Shown here one piece after another: positions 1-8,267 of a stretch of 64,000 nt of DNA. The position numbers were made by a program, and so were the translations under genes. The notes beneath the pieces were generated by a model, which had not been told where the DNA came from, did not search any database, and saw only the letters and a program-made list of their open reading frames with translations. The first letter of the stretch is position 1. Every line of letters starts with the position of its first letter. Source of the stretch: Bog-473 sp963721585 (GTDB taxonomy: Bacteria; Actinomycetota; Acidimicrobiia; Acidimicrobiales; RAAP-2); NCBI GenBank assembly GCA_963721585.1, contig CAVRJN010000004.1, positions 62,001-126,000 of the forward strand. Reading direction: 5' to 3'.

Positions 1-729
1 GCGGCCGGGAACGATCCGGCCACCGCAGTGGCGGGGCTGACCGCCTTCTCCTTGCTCGGCATCGGCGGGTTGCTCGCCCTTCCCGTCTTCGTCCTCCCTG
101 CCATCATCGCCGGGACGCCGATCGCCAACGGCCTGCTGCACGCGGCGCTGCTCGGCCTCGCGGCCTTCGTGCTCTTCGCCGGCTTCAGCGCCGCGGTGCT
201 CATGCTGGACGGGCCCCTCCAGTGGGCAGGCCGGGTCATTCAGGCGGTGCTCAACCGCATCAGGCGGAAGTCGGCGCCCATGACCGGCCTGCCGGACCGG
301 CTCGTGTTCGAGCGCAACCGGATCCGGCGGGTCCTGGGCCGGCGCTGGAAGGCGGCCACGCTGTTGAGCACCGGGCGCCTCGCCTTCGACTTCGGGACCC
401 TGCTGGCCTGCGTCCGGGCCACCGGAGTGAAGCCCAACCCGTCGTTGATCCTTCTGGCCTACGCCGTGGCCGGGCTGCTCGCCCTCATCCCCCTCACGCC
501 CGGTGGCCTCGGGATCGTGGAGGCCGGTCTCAGCGCGCTGCTGATCCTTGCCGGCGTGCCCGGGGTCGATGCCGTCGTGGCCACGCTCGCCTATCGCATC
601 ATTTCCTACTGGCTCCCCATTGTGGTGGGGCCCTTCGCCTACTTCGCCTTCCGGCTGCGCTACGGGAAACCGGGGCAGGACGGCGACGGGGCGGCCGGCG
701 CCGGGGGAGCGGCTCTGGCCGCCGGCTGA
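1..729 (+). CDS. Flippase-like / LPG-synthase TM-family membrane protein, C-terminal part
   Basis: The reading frame is open from the first base, so the true start lies upstream of the window and only the last 242 codons are present. The protein is hydrophobic with about six membrane segments and a positively charged cytoplasmic loop around 240-340. A C-terminal Pro/Gly-rich stretch (LTPGGLGIVEAG, about 496-531) resembles the conserved motif of the YbhN/AglD/LPG-synthase transmembrane family (UPF0104). These proteins are integral membrane proteins linked to lipid or polyprenyl-sugar translocation, but substrates are mostly unknown. The tail is Gly/Ala-rich. A fucosidase gene follows 36 bp downstream on the same strand. 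The family call is from sequence recognition; the function is inferred. Confidence 0.7.
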   Translation, partial: AAGNDPATAVAGLTAFSLLGIGGLLALPVFVLPAIIAGTPIANGLLHAALLGLAAFVLFAGFSAAVLMLDGPLQWAGRVIQAVLNRIRRKSAPMTGLPDRLVFERNRIRRVLGRRWKAATLLSTGRLAFDFGTLLACVRATGVKPNPSLILLAYAVAGLLALIPLTPGGLGIVEAGLSALLILAGVPGVDAVVATLAYRIISYWLPIVVGPFAYFAFRLRYGKPGQDGDGAAGAGGAALAAG

Positions 730-765
730 CGGGGCCGCCGGCGGACGTGGGAGAATCCACGGCTG

Positions 766-2247
766 ATGTACGAGGGGACGTGGGAATCCGTGGGGACCCA
801 CCGGGTGCCCGACTGGTACGACGACGCCAAGCTGGGGATCTTCATCCACTGGGGCCTGTACTCGGTGCCCGGGTGGGCCCCGCGCGTGCCCGACATTCAG
901 CAGCTGCTCATCCATGACGGACCGAAGCGGATGTTGCGGGAGAGCCCGTACGCCGAGTGGTACCTCAACTCCATGCAGATCAAGGGCAGCCCCACCCACG
1001 AATACCACGCCCGCACCTACGGGGAGGACTACCCCTACGACAACTTCGTCCGCACCTTCAACGACGCATCGTCCGGCGCGGATCTCGACGGCATCGCCGA
1101 ACTCTGCCAGGCGGCGGGAGCACGCTACGTCGTGCTCACCACCAAGCACCACGACGGCTTCGCCCTCTGGCCCTCTGCCGTCCCGCACCCGGCGAAGGGC
1201 GAGTACCACGCCCGGCGCGACCTGGTAGGCGATCTGACCGATGCCGTGCGGGCCCGGCGCATGCGCATGGGGCTCTATTACTCCGGCGGGTACGACTGGC
1301 CCTACAACAACGCCGTGTTGTCGACAGCCGCCGATGCGGTGTTGGCCGCGCCCCAGGGCCCGCGCTACGTCGAGTACGTGACGGCCCACTACCGCGAGCT
1401 CATCGACCGCTACGCGCCATCGGTGTTGTGGAACGACATTGCATGGCCGAAGGATCCCCGGCTGCCCGAACTCTTCGCGCACTATTACAACACCGTGCAA
1501 GAAGGCGTGATCAATGACCGCTGGAGAGAGCCCGGCCTGGCCCGCAACAAGGTGACCGATGCGGTGGTGCGCGGGGCGGGCGCAGCCATCCAGGCGCTGT
1601 GGCAGTTCATTCCCGAGCAGCGCAAGCACCTCACCTTCGCCACCCCGAAGCACTACGACTTCCGCACCCCCGAATACGAGGTGCTGCGCACGGTGACGCC
1701 GCGCAAGTGGGAGCTCGCCCAGGGCGTCGGGCACTCGTTCGGCGCCAACCGCCACGAGCGGCCGGAGGACATCATTTCGGAGACGGACCTCATCCAGCGC
1801 TTCTGCGACGTCGTGTCGAAGAACGGCAACCTCCTCATCGGGGTGGGCCCGCGGCCGGACGGGACCGTCCCCGACATGCAGCAGGCGCCGCTGCGCGGGC
1901 TCGGGGCGTGGTTGGACGTCAATGCGGAGGCGATCTACGGCAGCCGGCCCTGGGTGCTCGCCGAGTCGGCCACTGTGGACGGGACGCCGTTGCGCTTCAC
2001 CCAGAGCGGCGAAGGTGTCTACGCGCTGGTGCTGGGGATGCCGCATGCGCGGCGGATCACCATGCGGGCGATCGACGGCTCGCGGGTGCGACGGGTGCGC
2101 CTGGTCGGGGCGGACGCACCACTCGACTTCGCCGTCGAGAGCGGTGGTGAACTGTCGGTCACCCTGCCCGAGCAGCTGCCCATGGCAGCGGTGACCGTGC
2201 TGGACCTCGGGATCGACGTGCGGGCGCGGGTGGGCCGAGCCGGGTGA
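766..2247 (+). CDS. Alpha-L-fucosidase, glycoside hydrolase family 29
   Basis: This 493-aa protein starts with the typical GH29 catalytic-barrel sequence (DAKLGIFIHWG at residues 20-30, then TTKHHDGFALW at 125-135). The motif VLWNDIAWP at 220-228 contains the expected catalytic nucleophile, Asp224. GH29 enzymes release terminal alpha-L-fucose from glycans. I see no signal peptide, so a cytoplasmic enzyme acting on imported oligosaccharides is likely. A C-terminal beta-domain follows the barrel from about residue 380. Length is normal for a two-domain GH29. The ATG at 766 is the first good start after the upstream gene. Substrate linkage cannot be read from the sequence. Confidence 0.9.
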   Translation: MYEGTWESVGTHRVPDWYDDAKLGIFIHWGLYSVPGWAPRVPDIQQLLIHDGPKRMLRESPYAEWYLNSMQIKGSPTHEYHARTYGEDYPYDNFVRTFNDASSGADLDGIAELCQAAGARYVVLTTKHHDGFALWPSAVPHPAKGEYHARRDLVGDLTDAVRARRMRMGLYYSGGYDWPYNNAVLSTAADAVLAAPQGPRYVEYVTAHYRELIDRYAPSVLWNDIAWPKDPRLPELFAHYYNTVQEGVINDRWREPGLARNKVTDAVVRGAGAAIQALWQFIPEQRKHLTFATPKHYDFRTPEYEVLRTVTPRKWELAQGVGHSFGANRHERPEDIISETDLIQRFCDVVSKNGNLLIGVGPRPDGTVPDMQQAPLRGLGAWLDVNAEAIYGSRPWVLAESATVDGTPLRFTQSGEGVYALVLGMPHARRITMRAIDGSRVRRVRLVGADAPLDFAVESGGELSVTLPEQLPMAAVTVLDLGIDVRARVGRAG

Positions 2248-2382
2248 CCCGGCGCGTGTGTGGTCGGGGCGGTGTCGTTGTTGCTCTGTTGTCCTTCCGG
2301 GGTGACATTCGGCCCTGGTGGTGAGGCGGCGTCTTCGCCAAGATCTTTCACACCAGGGGGCGGTAGGCGGAGAAGACGGCAG

Positions 2383-2414
2383 CGCGTGGTGGTCCGAGGG
2401 AGAGCCACCACGCG
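2383..2414. repeat. 10-bp perfect inverted repeat upstream of the GAP gene
   Basis: CGCGTGGTGG at 2383-2392 is the exact reverse complement of CCACCACGCG at 2405-2414, with a 12-base loop. It lies in the 241-base gap between the fucosidase stop and the GAP-family start, 74 bases before that start. It has no T-tract, so it could be a fucosidase terminator, an mRNA leader hairpin or an operator. Confidence 0.5.
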
Positions 2415-2488
2415 TCAGCCGCCTTCACGGTGGTGGCGAATCCCGCCGCCGGGCGGTCGGGCCGTGTAGGTTCGGTCGACCTGGCCGA

Positions 2489-3163
2489 ATGGGGGGGTGC
2501 ACACTGCTGCTGCTTGACCTGTTCCTGATCGGGCTCGTGGTCACCCTGGAGCCCATCCCACTCACCGCGATGATCCTGCTGCTGGCGACCGAGGGTGGCC
2601 TGTTGAAGGGCCTCGGTTACGTGCTGGGCTGGATGCTCACCCTGGTGGTGATCGTCGCCGCGACCGTGCTCGTCACGGGGGGGAAGCCGCTCATCCCCCA
2701 TAGCAACCCCTCGACGGGCGCGCTGGCGTTGAAGCTGAGCATCGGCGTGGTGCTCGTCTTCATCGCCTACCGGCGCTGGGGCTCGTGGGGCACGTCCGAA
2801 CCGAAGGGACAGCCGAAGTGGATGCGGGGCATCGACCGCGTCAACCCGTTGAGCGCGGCGGGCCTCGCCTTCTTGCTGCAGCCGTGGGTCCTCGTCACGG
2901 CCGGCGTGGCCACCATCACCGGGGCCAAGGTCTCGTCGACGGCGCAGTACGTCGCCGTATTCGCCTTCTGCGTGTGGTGCTCGGCGAGCTACCTCGTCAT
3001 GGAGACCTACGCGGCGCTGCGCCCCGAGAAGGTCAAGAGCATGCTCGCCGCGCTCCTCAGGTGGATCACGTCGCACCGGGACCAGGTCATTGTGATGCTG
3101 TCCCTCGGGTTGGGGCTCTACCTCATGGCCAAGAGCATCTACGGGCTGGTCAGCGTGGGCTGA
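2489..3163 (+). CDS. GAP-family (Sap, sulfolipid-addressing-like) membrane protein
   Basis: The 224-aa protein has about six hydrophobic segments and the family's opening pattern, in which a short N-terminal helix leads into a LEPIPLTAMILLLA segment (residues about 20-33), then a Gly-rich helix. GAP proteins are actinobacterial integral membrane proteins; Mycobacterium Sap assists export of glycolipids. The frame extends further upstream, but the ATG at 2489 is the first start that gives a normal N-terminal membrane helix. It stands alone, between an inverted repeat upstream and a terminator-like hairpin 8 bases after its stop. The family call is firm; the cargo is unknown. Confidence 0.75.
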   Translation: MGGCTLLLLDLFLIGLVVTLEPIPLTAMILLLATEGGLLKGLGYVLGWMLTLVVIVAATVLVTGGKPLIPHSNPSTGALALKLSIGVVLVFIAYRRWGSWGTSEPKGQPKWMRGIDRVNPLSAAGLAFLLQPWVLVTAGVATITGAKVSSTAQYVAVFAFCVWCSASYLVMETYAALRPEKVKSMLAALLRWITSHRDQVIVMLSLGLGLYLMAKSIYGLVSVG

Positions 3164-3170
3164 CCGCGGC

Positions 3171-3202
3171 GTGTCCGCCGTTGTCGTCCGGCCGGCGGAC
3201 AC
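3171..3202 (+). terminator. Terminator-like hairpin after the GAP gene
   Basis: GTGTCCGCCG at 3171-3180 pairs perfectly with CGGCGGACAC at 3193-3202 across a 12-base loop, beginning 8 bases after the stop at 3163. There is no U-tract, which is common for actinobacterial terminators. Confidence 0.5.
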
Positions 3203-3356
3203 ACGGCTGGCTCCGGGGACGGTGGGGCGCCACGGTGGGGGGCGGGGCTCCTGCAGGGCCCGGTTCCCAGGTTCGGGGCGGCGTCGAAATATGGGTTTCG
3301 TTCGGCGCCGTCGTTGGCTATCTTCTGCTTTCCCAGGGGAACGTGCAGGAGTCGGA

Positions 3357-3545
3357 ATGCAGAACCATCATCCCGAGGTCACCCAGCGCCCAGACCGGGC
3401 CTGGGTGGTCGAGTGTGCCCAATGCCGTAACGACCCGACCTCGACTGTCCCGATCGGCATCGGGATGCCGCTGCGGGACCGCGAGACCGCCGAGCGGCTG
3501 CGGGACAACCACGCAGCGCGTCCCGTGCGGGCCGCCGCCTCTTGA
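3357..3545 (+). CDS. Small CxxC protein of unknown function (62 aa)
   Basis: A short ORF starts at ATG 3357 behind AGGAG (3347-3351), with a 5-base spacer. The product has a CAQC pair near residue 20 that could bind metal, and no membrane segment. It ends at 3545, and the DUF302 gene begins 32 bases further on with its own ribosome site, so the two are probably co-transcribed. I do not recognise a named family. Ribosome site, spacing and context support it as a real gene. Confidence 0.6.
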   Translation: MQNHHPEVTQRPDRAWVVECAQCRNDPTSTVPIGIGMPLRDRETAERLRDNHAARPVRAAAS

Positions 3546-3577
3546 ATCCCGCTTCCGACGTAGACGGAGGGGCCGGC

Positions 3578-3967
3578 GTGGGCGCCGGGGGGGTGGTGAC
3601 CAAGGGCAGTCCCCGGGCGGTGGGGGAGACGGTGGCCCGGCTCGTGGAGCTGCTCACGTCGAAGGGCATCAAGGTCTTCGCCGTCATCGACCAGCAGGCG
3701 GAGGCACGTGCGGTCGGGCTCGAACTGCGGGAGACGACGCTGGTGATCTTCGGGAATCCGGCGGCGGGCACGGGCGTCATGGTGGCCTCGCCGTTGGCCG
3801 CGCTCGACCTCCCGTTGAAGGTCCTGGTCTGGGCCGAACCGGGCCGGGGCACCTCCGTGAGCTACACCGCTCCGGCCACGCTCGCTTCCCGGTACGGCCT
3901 GAGCCCCGAGTCAGAGGCGGCCCTCGAGGCCGTCAACGGACTGACCGACGCCCTCGTCGCCGACTAG
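3578..3967 (+). CDS. DUF302-like small protein
   Basis: The product (129 aa) has the DUF302 pattern: an N-terminal helix pair (ETVARLVELLTSKGIKVF), a central strand LVIFGNPAAGTGVM, then PLKVLVWAE. DUF302 proteins are small alpha/beta proteins of uncertain role. I chose GTG 3578 because GGAGG (3566-3570) sits 7 bases upstream; a TTG at 3542 overlapping the previous stop is a weaker alternative. The gene converges on the membrane protein at 4002; only a weak 6-bp inverted repeat (3979-3984 / 3995-4000) lies between them. Confidence 0.75.
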   Translation: MGAGGVVTKGSPRAVGETVARLVELLTSKGIKVFAVIDQQAEARAVGLELRETTLVIFGNPAAGTGVMVASPLAALDLPLKVLVWAEPGRGTSVSYTAPATLASRYGLSPESEAALEAVNGLTDALVAD

Positions 3968-4001
3968 GGCCGGCCCTCCACACCCTCATGCAGAGGTGTG
4001 C

Positions 4002-4952
4002 TCAGCCGGTGCCCTGCTCGGCGACGACCTGGGAGGGGTGCCCGACGAGCTTGGCCGAGAACTTGACCGCCTTGACGGCACTGGTGGCGCCCGTCTGCAG
4101 CGTGGCCCCCAGCACAATCAGGATGATGCCGAGCCAGAAGACGTAGGGCCAGCCCAGCATCAAGATGCCGAGTCGGCCGAGCATGTACGGCGGGGAGCAC
4201 ACGACGGCGCCCACTGCGCCGCCGACCGCCGATGCCGCCAGGACGTCCCGGCGTGACTGGACCTTTTTCTCCACACCGACGATGCGGGCCGGCACGGCGA
4301 TGTAGCAGAGCATCATGATGCCGACGACGATGCTCTGGCTGATCACGAACGGCCAGTGGCCCCAGCGGGTCGTGATCAGGGCCGAGAAGGCCAGTGCGGC
4401 ACCGATGGAGCAGCCCCAGGCCAGGATGGTGCGGATGTGCCGGTTGGCCCGACTGAACGCAGGGCGGATCTTCGGCGGCCCCGGTACCGAGATGGTGAAG
4501 GCGAAGACGCCGTTCAGATAGAAGCTGGCCGCGGTGAGGGCGATCACCCCGACGATGCAGGGGATCAGGAGTGGGCCGCGGATGACGTGGAACTGCTTGC
4601 CGTGGAGGACGTGGAGCTTGATGTCGAGCATGGCGATCCAGATCCACATGGCGGGGACGATCTGAATCAGTGCGAGCCGCCAGTTGGTGTAGAGGAGCTT
4701 CACGCCCTGGAACAGCATGAGGAAGGCGCCCACGATCAGGGCCAGCGGGGCGAGCCAGCGGCGGCGCTGGCTCAGTTGGATCACCGCCTGCTCCACCGCC
4801 TTGTCGTCGCCGCGTCGGATGGCATCGGTGAGCCGGCCGATGGACGCGCCGACCCGGGCGCGTCGCGTGGGTGGGGCCTCGGGCGAGGGACCGGCGGATA
4901 CCGTGGGCCCAGAGCCGTCCGATGCGCTCCGATCTCCGCCATCCACCGTCAC
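4002..4952 (-). CDS. Polytopic membrane protein of unknown function
   Basis: This 316-aa product has a hydrophilic N-terminal region of about 80 residues rich in Arg, Gly and Pro. Six to seven hydrophobic helices follow (for example LAPLALIVGAFLMLF and WPYVFWLGIILIVLG), then a basic cytoplasmic tail. I recognise no catalytic motif or named family. I prefer GTG 4952 because GAGGGG lies about 6 bases upstream; the frame stays open to a TTG at 5015. It is divergent from the DUF2252 gene, with 215 bases between them. Confidence 0.65.
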   Translation of the reverse strand: MTVDGGDRSASDGSGPTVSAGPSPEAPPTRRARVGASIGRLTDAIRRGDDKAVEQAVIQLSQRRRWLAPLALIVGAFLMLFQGVKLLYTNWRLALIQIVPAMWIWIAMLDIKLHVLHGKQFHVIRGPLLIPCIVGVIALTAASFYLNGVFAFTISVPGPPKIRPAFSRANRHIRTILAWGCSIGAALAFSALITTRWGHWPFVISQSIVVGIMMLCYIAVPARIVGVEKKVQSRRDVLAASAVGGAVGAVVCSPPYMLGRLGILMLGWPYVFWLGIILIVLGATLQTGATSAVKAVKFSAKLVGHPSQVVAEQGTG

Positions 4953-5167
4953 TGGTTGCCCCTCATCGCCGACCTCGACTCTGCCATGGTGACGCCGGGG
5001 CGGACGGGCGGGCAAAGACTGAAAGGGTAACCGGGCCGGGTCGTGCGACGCGGCACGCGCCGGCCCAACCGGCGGATCACGCGCCCGCCGGCGCGAAGGG
5101 GGCGCCGGTGGTCGTAGCCTCGGAGCGGCATGATGACGCGGCGACGTGTCGGGGGAGGTGGCCGAGC

Positions 5168-6628
5168 ATGGCTGAGGACAAGGGGATCGAGCTGGCGGAG
5201 AGCCCCGAATTGACCATCTCGCACAGGAGCGTGGCGGAGTGCAGGGCGAGCGGCAAAGAGGCCCGGGCCAAGGTCCCCCGGGAGCTCAATGCCACGTTCG
5301 AACCGGCCCCGGACCGGCCCGATCCCGTGTCGCTGCTCCAGGAGCAGGCGAAGAACAGGGTGCAGGAACTGGTGCCGATCCGCTACGGCCGGATGCTGGT
5401 CTCCCCCTTCACCTTCTACCGTGGCGCCGCCCTCATCATGGCCTCGGACCTCTCGACCACGCCGTGCTCCGGCCTGACGGCCCAGCTCTGCGGGGACGCG
5501 CATCTCTCCAATTTCGGGGTGTTCGGGACACCCGAACGACAGCTCATCTTCGACTGCAACGACTTCGACGAGACGCTTCCCGGCCCGTGGGAGTGGGACG
5601 TCAAACGGCTGGCCGCGAGCGTCGTGATCGCCGGCCGCAACAAGGGCCACGCCAAGGCGGTGCGGACCCAGGCGATCATGGCCTTGGGGCAGACGTACCG
5701 TGAGTCGATGCGCCAGATGGCGACCCTGTCGAACCTGGAGGTCTGGTATTTCCACGTGGAGGCATCGGAGCTCGTCGCGTCGCTGGAGTCCCAGGCCGCC
5801 GCTTCGGGCTCGAAGAAGGACGCGCACATGGCGGCGACGGCGACCAAGCTGATGGCGAAGGCGCAGACGAAGGACAGCCTGCGCGCACTCGACAAATTGA
5901 CGCACGTCGTGGACGGCCAGCGCTGCATCATCAGTGACCCTCCGCTGGTCGTCCCACTCGAAGAGCTCTTCCCGGAGGTGGAGTTCGAGCAGACGAAGGG
6001 GATGTTCAAGGACCTTCTGCGCCGGTACCGCCAGAGCCTGTCGACCGACCGCCGCCACCTGCTGGAGGAATACCAGTTCAGCCAGATCGCCCGCAAGGTG
6101 GTCGGGGTGGGCAGTGTCGGGACGAGAGCCTGGATCCTCCTCCTGCACGGCGCCAGCCAGGAGGACGTCCTGTTCCTCCAGGCCAAAGAGGCGGACGCGT
6201 CGGTCCTGGAGCGCTTCACCAAGAAGAGCCAATACGGCAATCACGGTGCCCGGGTGGTCGCCGGTCAGCGCCTCATGCAGGCCGCCAGCGACATTTTTCT
6301 CGGGTGGCAGCGGACCGACGGCATCGACGGCGTCAGCCGCGACTACTACGTCCGCCAGCTGCAGGACTGGAAAGGGTCGATCGACACCGACACCATGATC
6401 CCCGAGGGCTTGGAGGCCTACGGCAAGGTGTGCGCCCTCACCCTGGCCCGGGCCCATGCCCGTTCGGGCGACCGCTTCGCCATGGCGGCGTACCTCGGCA
6501 ACGGCGCCAGCTTCGAGAAGGCGCTGGCCAAGTTCGCCGAGTCCTACGCCGACCAGAACGAGCGGGACTACGAGGTGTTCGCAGGGGCCTGCAAGACCGG
6601 GCGGCTCCACGCCGAAGAGGGGATCTAG
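5168..6628 (+). CDS. DUF2252 family protein
   Basis: The 486-aa protein carries the DUF2252 hallmarks. A motif CGDAHLSNFG occurs near residue 110 and DCNDFDE near 135. Together they resemble the catalytic HGDxxxxN and metal-binding DFD elements of aminoglycoside-phosphotransferase-like kinases. DUF2252 proteins are predicted small-molecule kinases without a defined substrate. ATG 5168 follows GGAGG (5154-5158) by 9 bases. The frame is open further upstream but has no better start. It is followed after 151 bases by the SHOCT gene cluster, which has its own ribosome site and probably its own promoter. Confidence 0.85.
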   Translation: MAEDKGIELAESPELTISHRSVAECRASGKEARAKVPRELNATFEPAPDRPDPVSLLQEQAKNRVQELVPIRYGRMLVSPFTFYRGAALIMASDLSTTPCSGLTAQLCGDAHLSNFGVFGTPERQLIFDCNDFDETLPGPWEWDVKRLAASVVIAGRNKGHAKAVRTQAIMALGQTYRESMRQMATLSNLEVWYFHVEASELVASLESQAAASGSKKDAHMAATATKLMAKAQTKDSLRALDKLTHVVDGQRCIISDPPLVVPLEELFPEVEFEQTKGMFKDLLRRYRQSLSTDRRHLLEEYQFSQIARKVVGVGSVGTRAWILLLHGASQEDVLFLQAKEADASVLERFTKKSQYGNHGARVVAGQRLMQAASDIFLGWQRTDGIDGVSRDYYVRQLQDWKGSIDTDTMIPEGLEAYGKVCALTLARAHARSGDRFAMAAYLGNGASFEKALAKFAESYADQNERDYEVFAGACKTGRLHAEEGI

Positions 6629-6779
6629 CAGGGATGGCGATGCAGGTCGCCTTCGGCTGGAGGGGAAGTGCCGGCCGATGGCGGCACCCCCGTTGCGGAG
6701 ATGTGCGATGCTTACCGGCCGTACGGAGCGGGCCCGTCCAGCCTGCGCTATGACAACCACACGTTCCTAAGGAGTTCCC

Positions 6780-7184
6780 ATGCTTGCCACGAACTACCCC
6801 ATCCTCGACATCTTCTTGACGACGCTGTACTTCTTCGTCTTCATCATCTGGCTGTGGTTGCTGTTCATGGTCTTCATCGACATCTTCCGCAGCCACGACC
6901 TGCATGGATGGGCCAAGGCGCTGTGGGTGATCGGCATCATCGTCATGCCGTACCTCGGTGTGCTGGTGTACCTGATCTTCCGGGGCGGCGGCATGCACGA
7001 GCGGGCAGCAAAGCAGGCCGCCCTGCAGCAGAAGGCGTTCGACCAGTACGTCAAGCAAACCGCCGGGACGCCCGGGAGCACCACCGCAGACCAGCTGGCG
7101 AAGCTGGCGGAGCTCAAGACAAAGGGCGTCCTCACCGACGCCGAATTCGAGGCCGAGAAATCCAAGCTCCTGGCCAGTGCCTGA
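6780..7184 (+). CDS. PLDc_N / SHOCT-domain membrane protein
   Basis: Two membrane helices at about residues 8-33 and 44-64 form a PLDc_N-like anchor. A short linker follows, then a C-terminal SHOCT domain (LAKLAELKTKGVLTDAEFEA) at residues 104-123. SHOCT domains are short helical oligomerisation modules. The start is fixed by AAGGAG (6769-6774), five bases before ATG 6780. It is the first gene of a trio with a DUF6325 protein and a second SHOCT protein that ends at a strong terminator. A role in stress or envelope homeostasis is a guess from the company these domains usually keep. Confidence 0.85.
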   Translation: MLATNYPILDIFLTTLYFFVFIIWLWLLFMVFIDIFRSHDLHGWAKALWVIGIIVMPYLGVLVYLIFRGGGMHERAAKQAALQQKAFDQYVKQTAGTPGSTTADQLAKLAELKTKGVLTDAEFEAEKSKLLASA

Positions 7185-7271
7185 GCGCCCGGCGCCACGC
7201 CGTCAGCGCAGCGAAGCGCAAAGAACAACAGAGCCCGATCGAAGACAAAAGAGAGGAAACGAGGAGACACG

Positions 7272-7700
7272 ATGCCCATCGGACCAGTCAGCTACACGGT
7301 GATCGCCTTCCCCGGCAATCAGTTCAACGGCAACATCGCCCCCGAGGTGGCGAAGCTGGTGGCGGACGGCACCGTGCGCATCCTCGACCTGGTCTTCGTG
7401 GCCAAGGACGAGCAGGGCGACACCATCAGCATCGAGTTCGACCAGATGGACGAGTTGGCGGCCTTCAACGACATCGACGGTGAGGTCGGTGGTCTCGTCA
7501 ACGCCGAGGACCTCGACCATGTGGCCGCCAACCTTCCGGAGGGGAATTCCGCGCTGGTCATCCTGTGGGAGGACGTCTGGGCGGTGCCACTGGCCGAAGC
7601 GATACGCGGATCGGGCGGAGTGCTCATCGACAGCGCCCGGATTCCGGCCGAACTCATTGATTCTGCGCTCGACGAGCTGGCCCAGGCACTGAAGAGCTGA
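7272..7700 (+). CDS. DUF6325 family protein (DUF1269-like)
   Basis: This 142-aa soluble protein has the DUF6325 opening (GPVSYTVIAFPGNQF), the ILDLVFVAKD strand and a conserved LVILWEDVWAVPLAEAI segment near residues 97-113. The molecular function of the family is unknown. A GAGGAG ribosome site precedes ATG 7272. It sits between two SHOCT-domain genes, 87 bases after the first and 51 before the second, apparently in one transcript. The combination suggests the three products act together, probably at the membrane. Confidence 0.85.
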   Translation: MPIGPVSYTVIAFPGNQFNGNIAPEVAKLVADGTVRILDLVFVAKDEQGDTISIEFDQMDELAAFNDIDGEVGGLVNAEDLDHVAANLPEGNSALVILWEDVWAVPLAEAIRGSGGVLIDSARIPAELIDSALDELAQALKS

Positions 7701-7751
7701 GAAGCAACACACCGGGAAGACCAAGAGAACGAAGAGAGAAGGAGCAACACC

Positions 7752-8039
7752 ATGCCAATGATGCGACGTCCCTTGCTGCGCACGGTCGGCCGGACCGCGG
7801 TGATCGCCGGTACAGCCACGGCGGTGGCCGGCGGGGTGAACCGCCGCCAGCAACAGAAGGCCGCCCAGCAGAATGCGGCGGCGCAGCCCGCCCCCGCGGC
7901 GGCTCCGCCGGCCGCCGCTCCGGATTCCGACGACCTCATCAGCAAGCTGAAGGAACTGGCCAACCTCAAGGACCAGGGCATCCTGACCGAGGCCGAGTTC
8001 AACGACCAGAAGACCAAGATCCTGGCTGAGATGTCCTAG
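7752..8039 (+). CDS. Small SHOCT-domain protein
   Basis: The 95-aa product has an N-terminal basic and hydrophobic segment (residues 5-28), an Ala/Pro/Gln-rich linker and a C-terminal SHOCT domain (LKELANLKDQGILTEAEFND, residues 66-85). AAGGAG lies just upstream of ATG 7752. Its SHOCT domain closely resembles that of the product at 6780-7184, so the two may pair. It is the last gene of the trio; a rho-independent terminator follows 44 bases after the stop. Confidence 0.85.
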   Translation: MPMMRRPLLRTVGRTAVIAGTATAVAGGVNRRQQQKAAQQNAAAQPAPAAAPPAAAPDSDDLISKLKELANLKDQGILTEAEFNDQKTKILAEMS

Positions 8040-8082
8040 TTCCGAGGGTCTCCCGGCCCGAGCCGGCAGAACCGCGAGCGAG

Positions 8083-8109
8083 CGGCACCCCAGGCGGGTG
8101 CCGCTTTTC
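8083..8109 (+). terminator. Rho-independent terminator closing the SHOCT/DUF6325 operon
   Basis: GCGGCACCC (8083-8091) pairs perfectly with GGGTGCCGC (8097-8105) across a 5-base loop and is followed at once by TTTT (8106-8109). This is the most canonical intrinsic terminator in the window. Confidence 0.85.
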
Positions 8110-8267
8110 GCGTTCCGAAGAGTCCTGTGCGCGTGTGATCCGTGGACACGGAGATGTCACGACGCGTTCATCCACAACTGCTTGACACGGCCATTGATAC
8201 CTGGTGCCATGTGCGCCAGATACCTGGGGCCCGATGGATGGCCTCGATCGGCGAATGGGGAGGCCTC

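Noticed and set aside
4949..6760. Long minus-strand frame opposite the DUF2252 gene
   Set aside because: A shadow of the GC-rich DUF2252 gene; its composition is biased and no family is recognised, whereas the plus-strand protein has clear motifs and a ribosome site.
8182..8187. TTGACA as a -35 box for the permease gene
   Set aside because: No convincing -10 box lies 16-18 bases downstream (the sequence there is GC-rich), so it may be chance.
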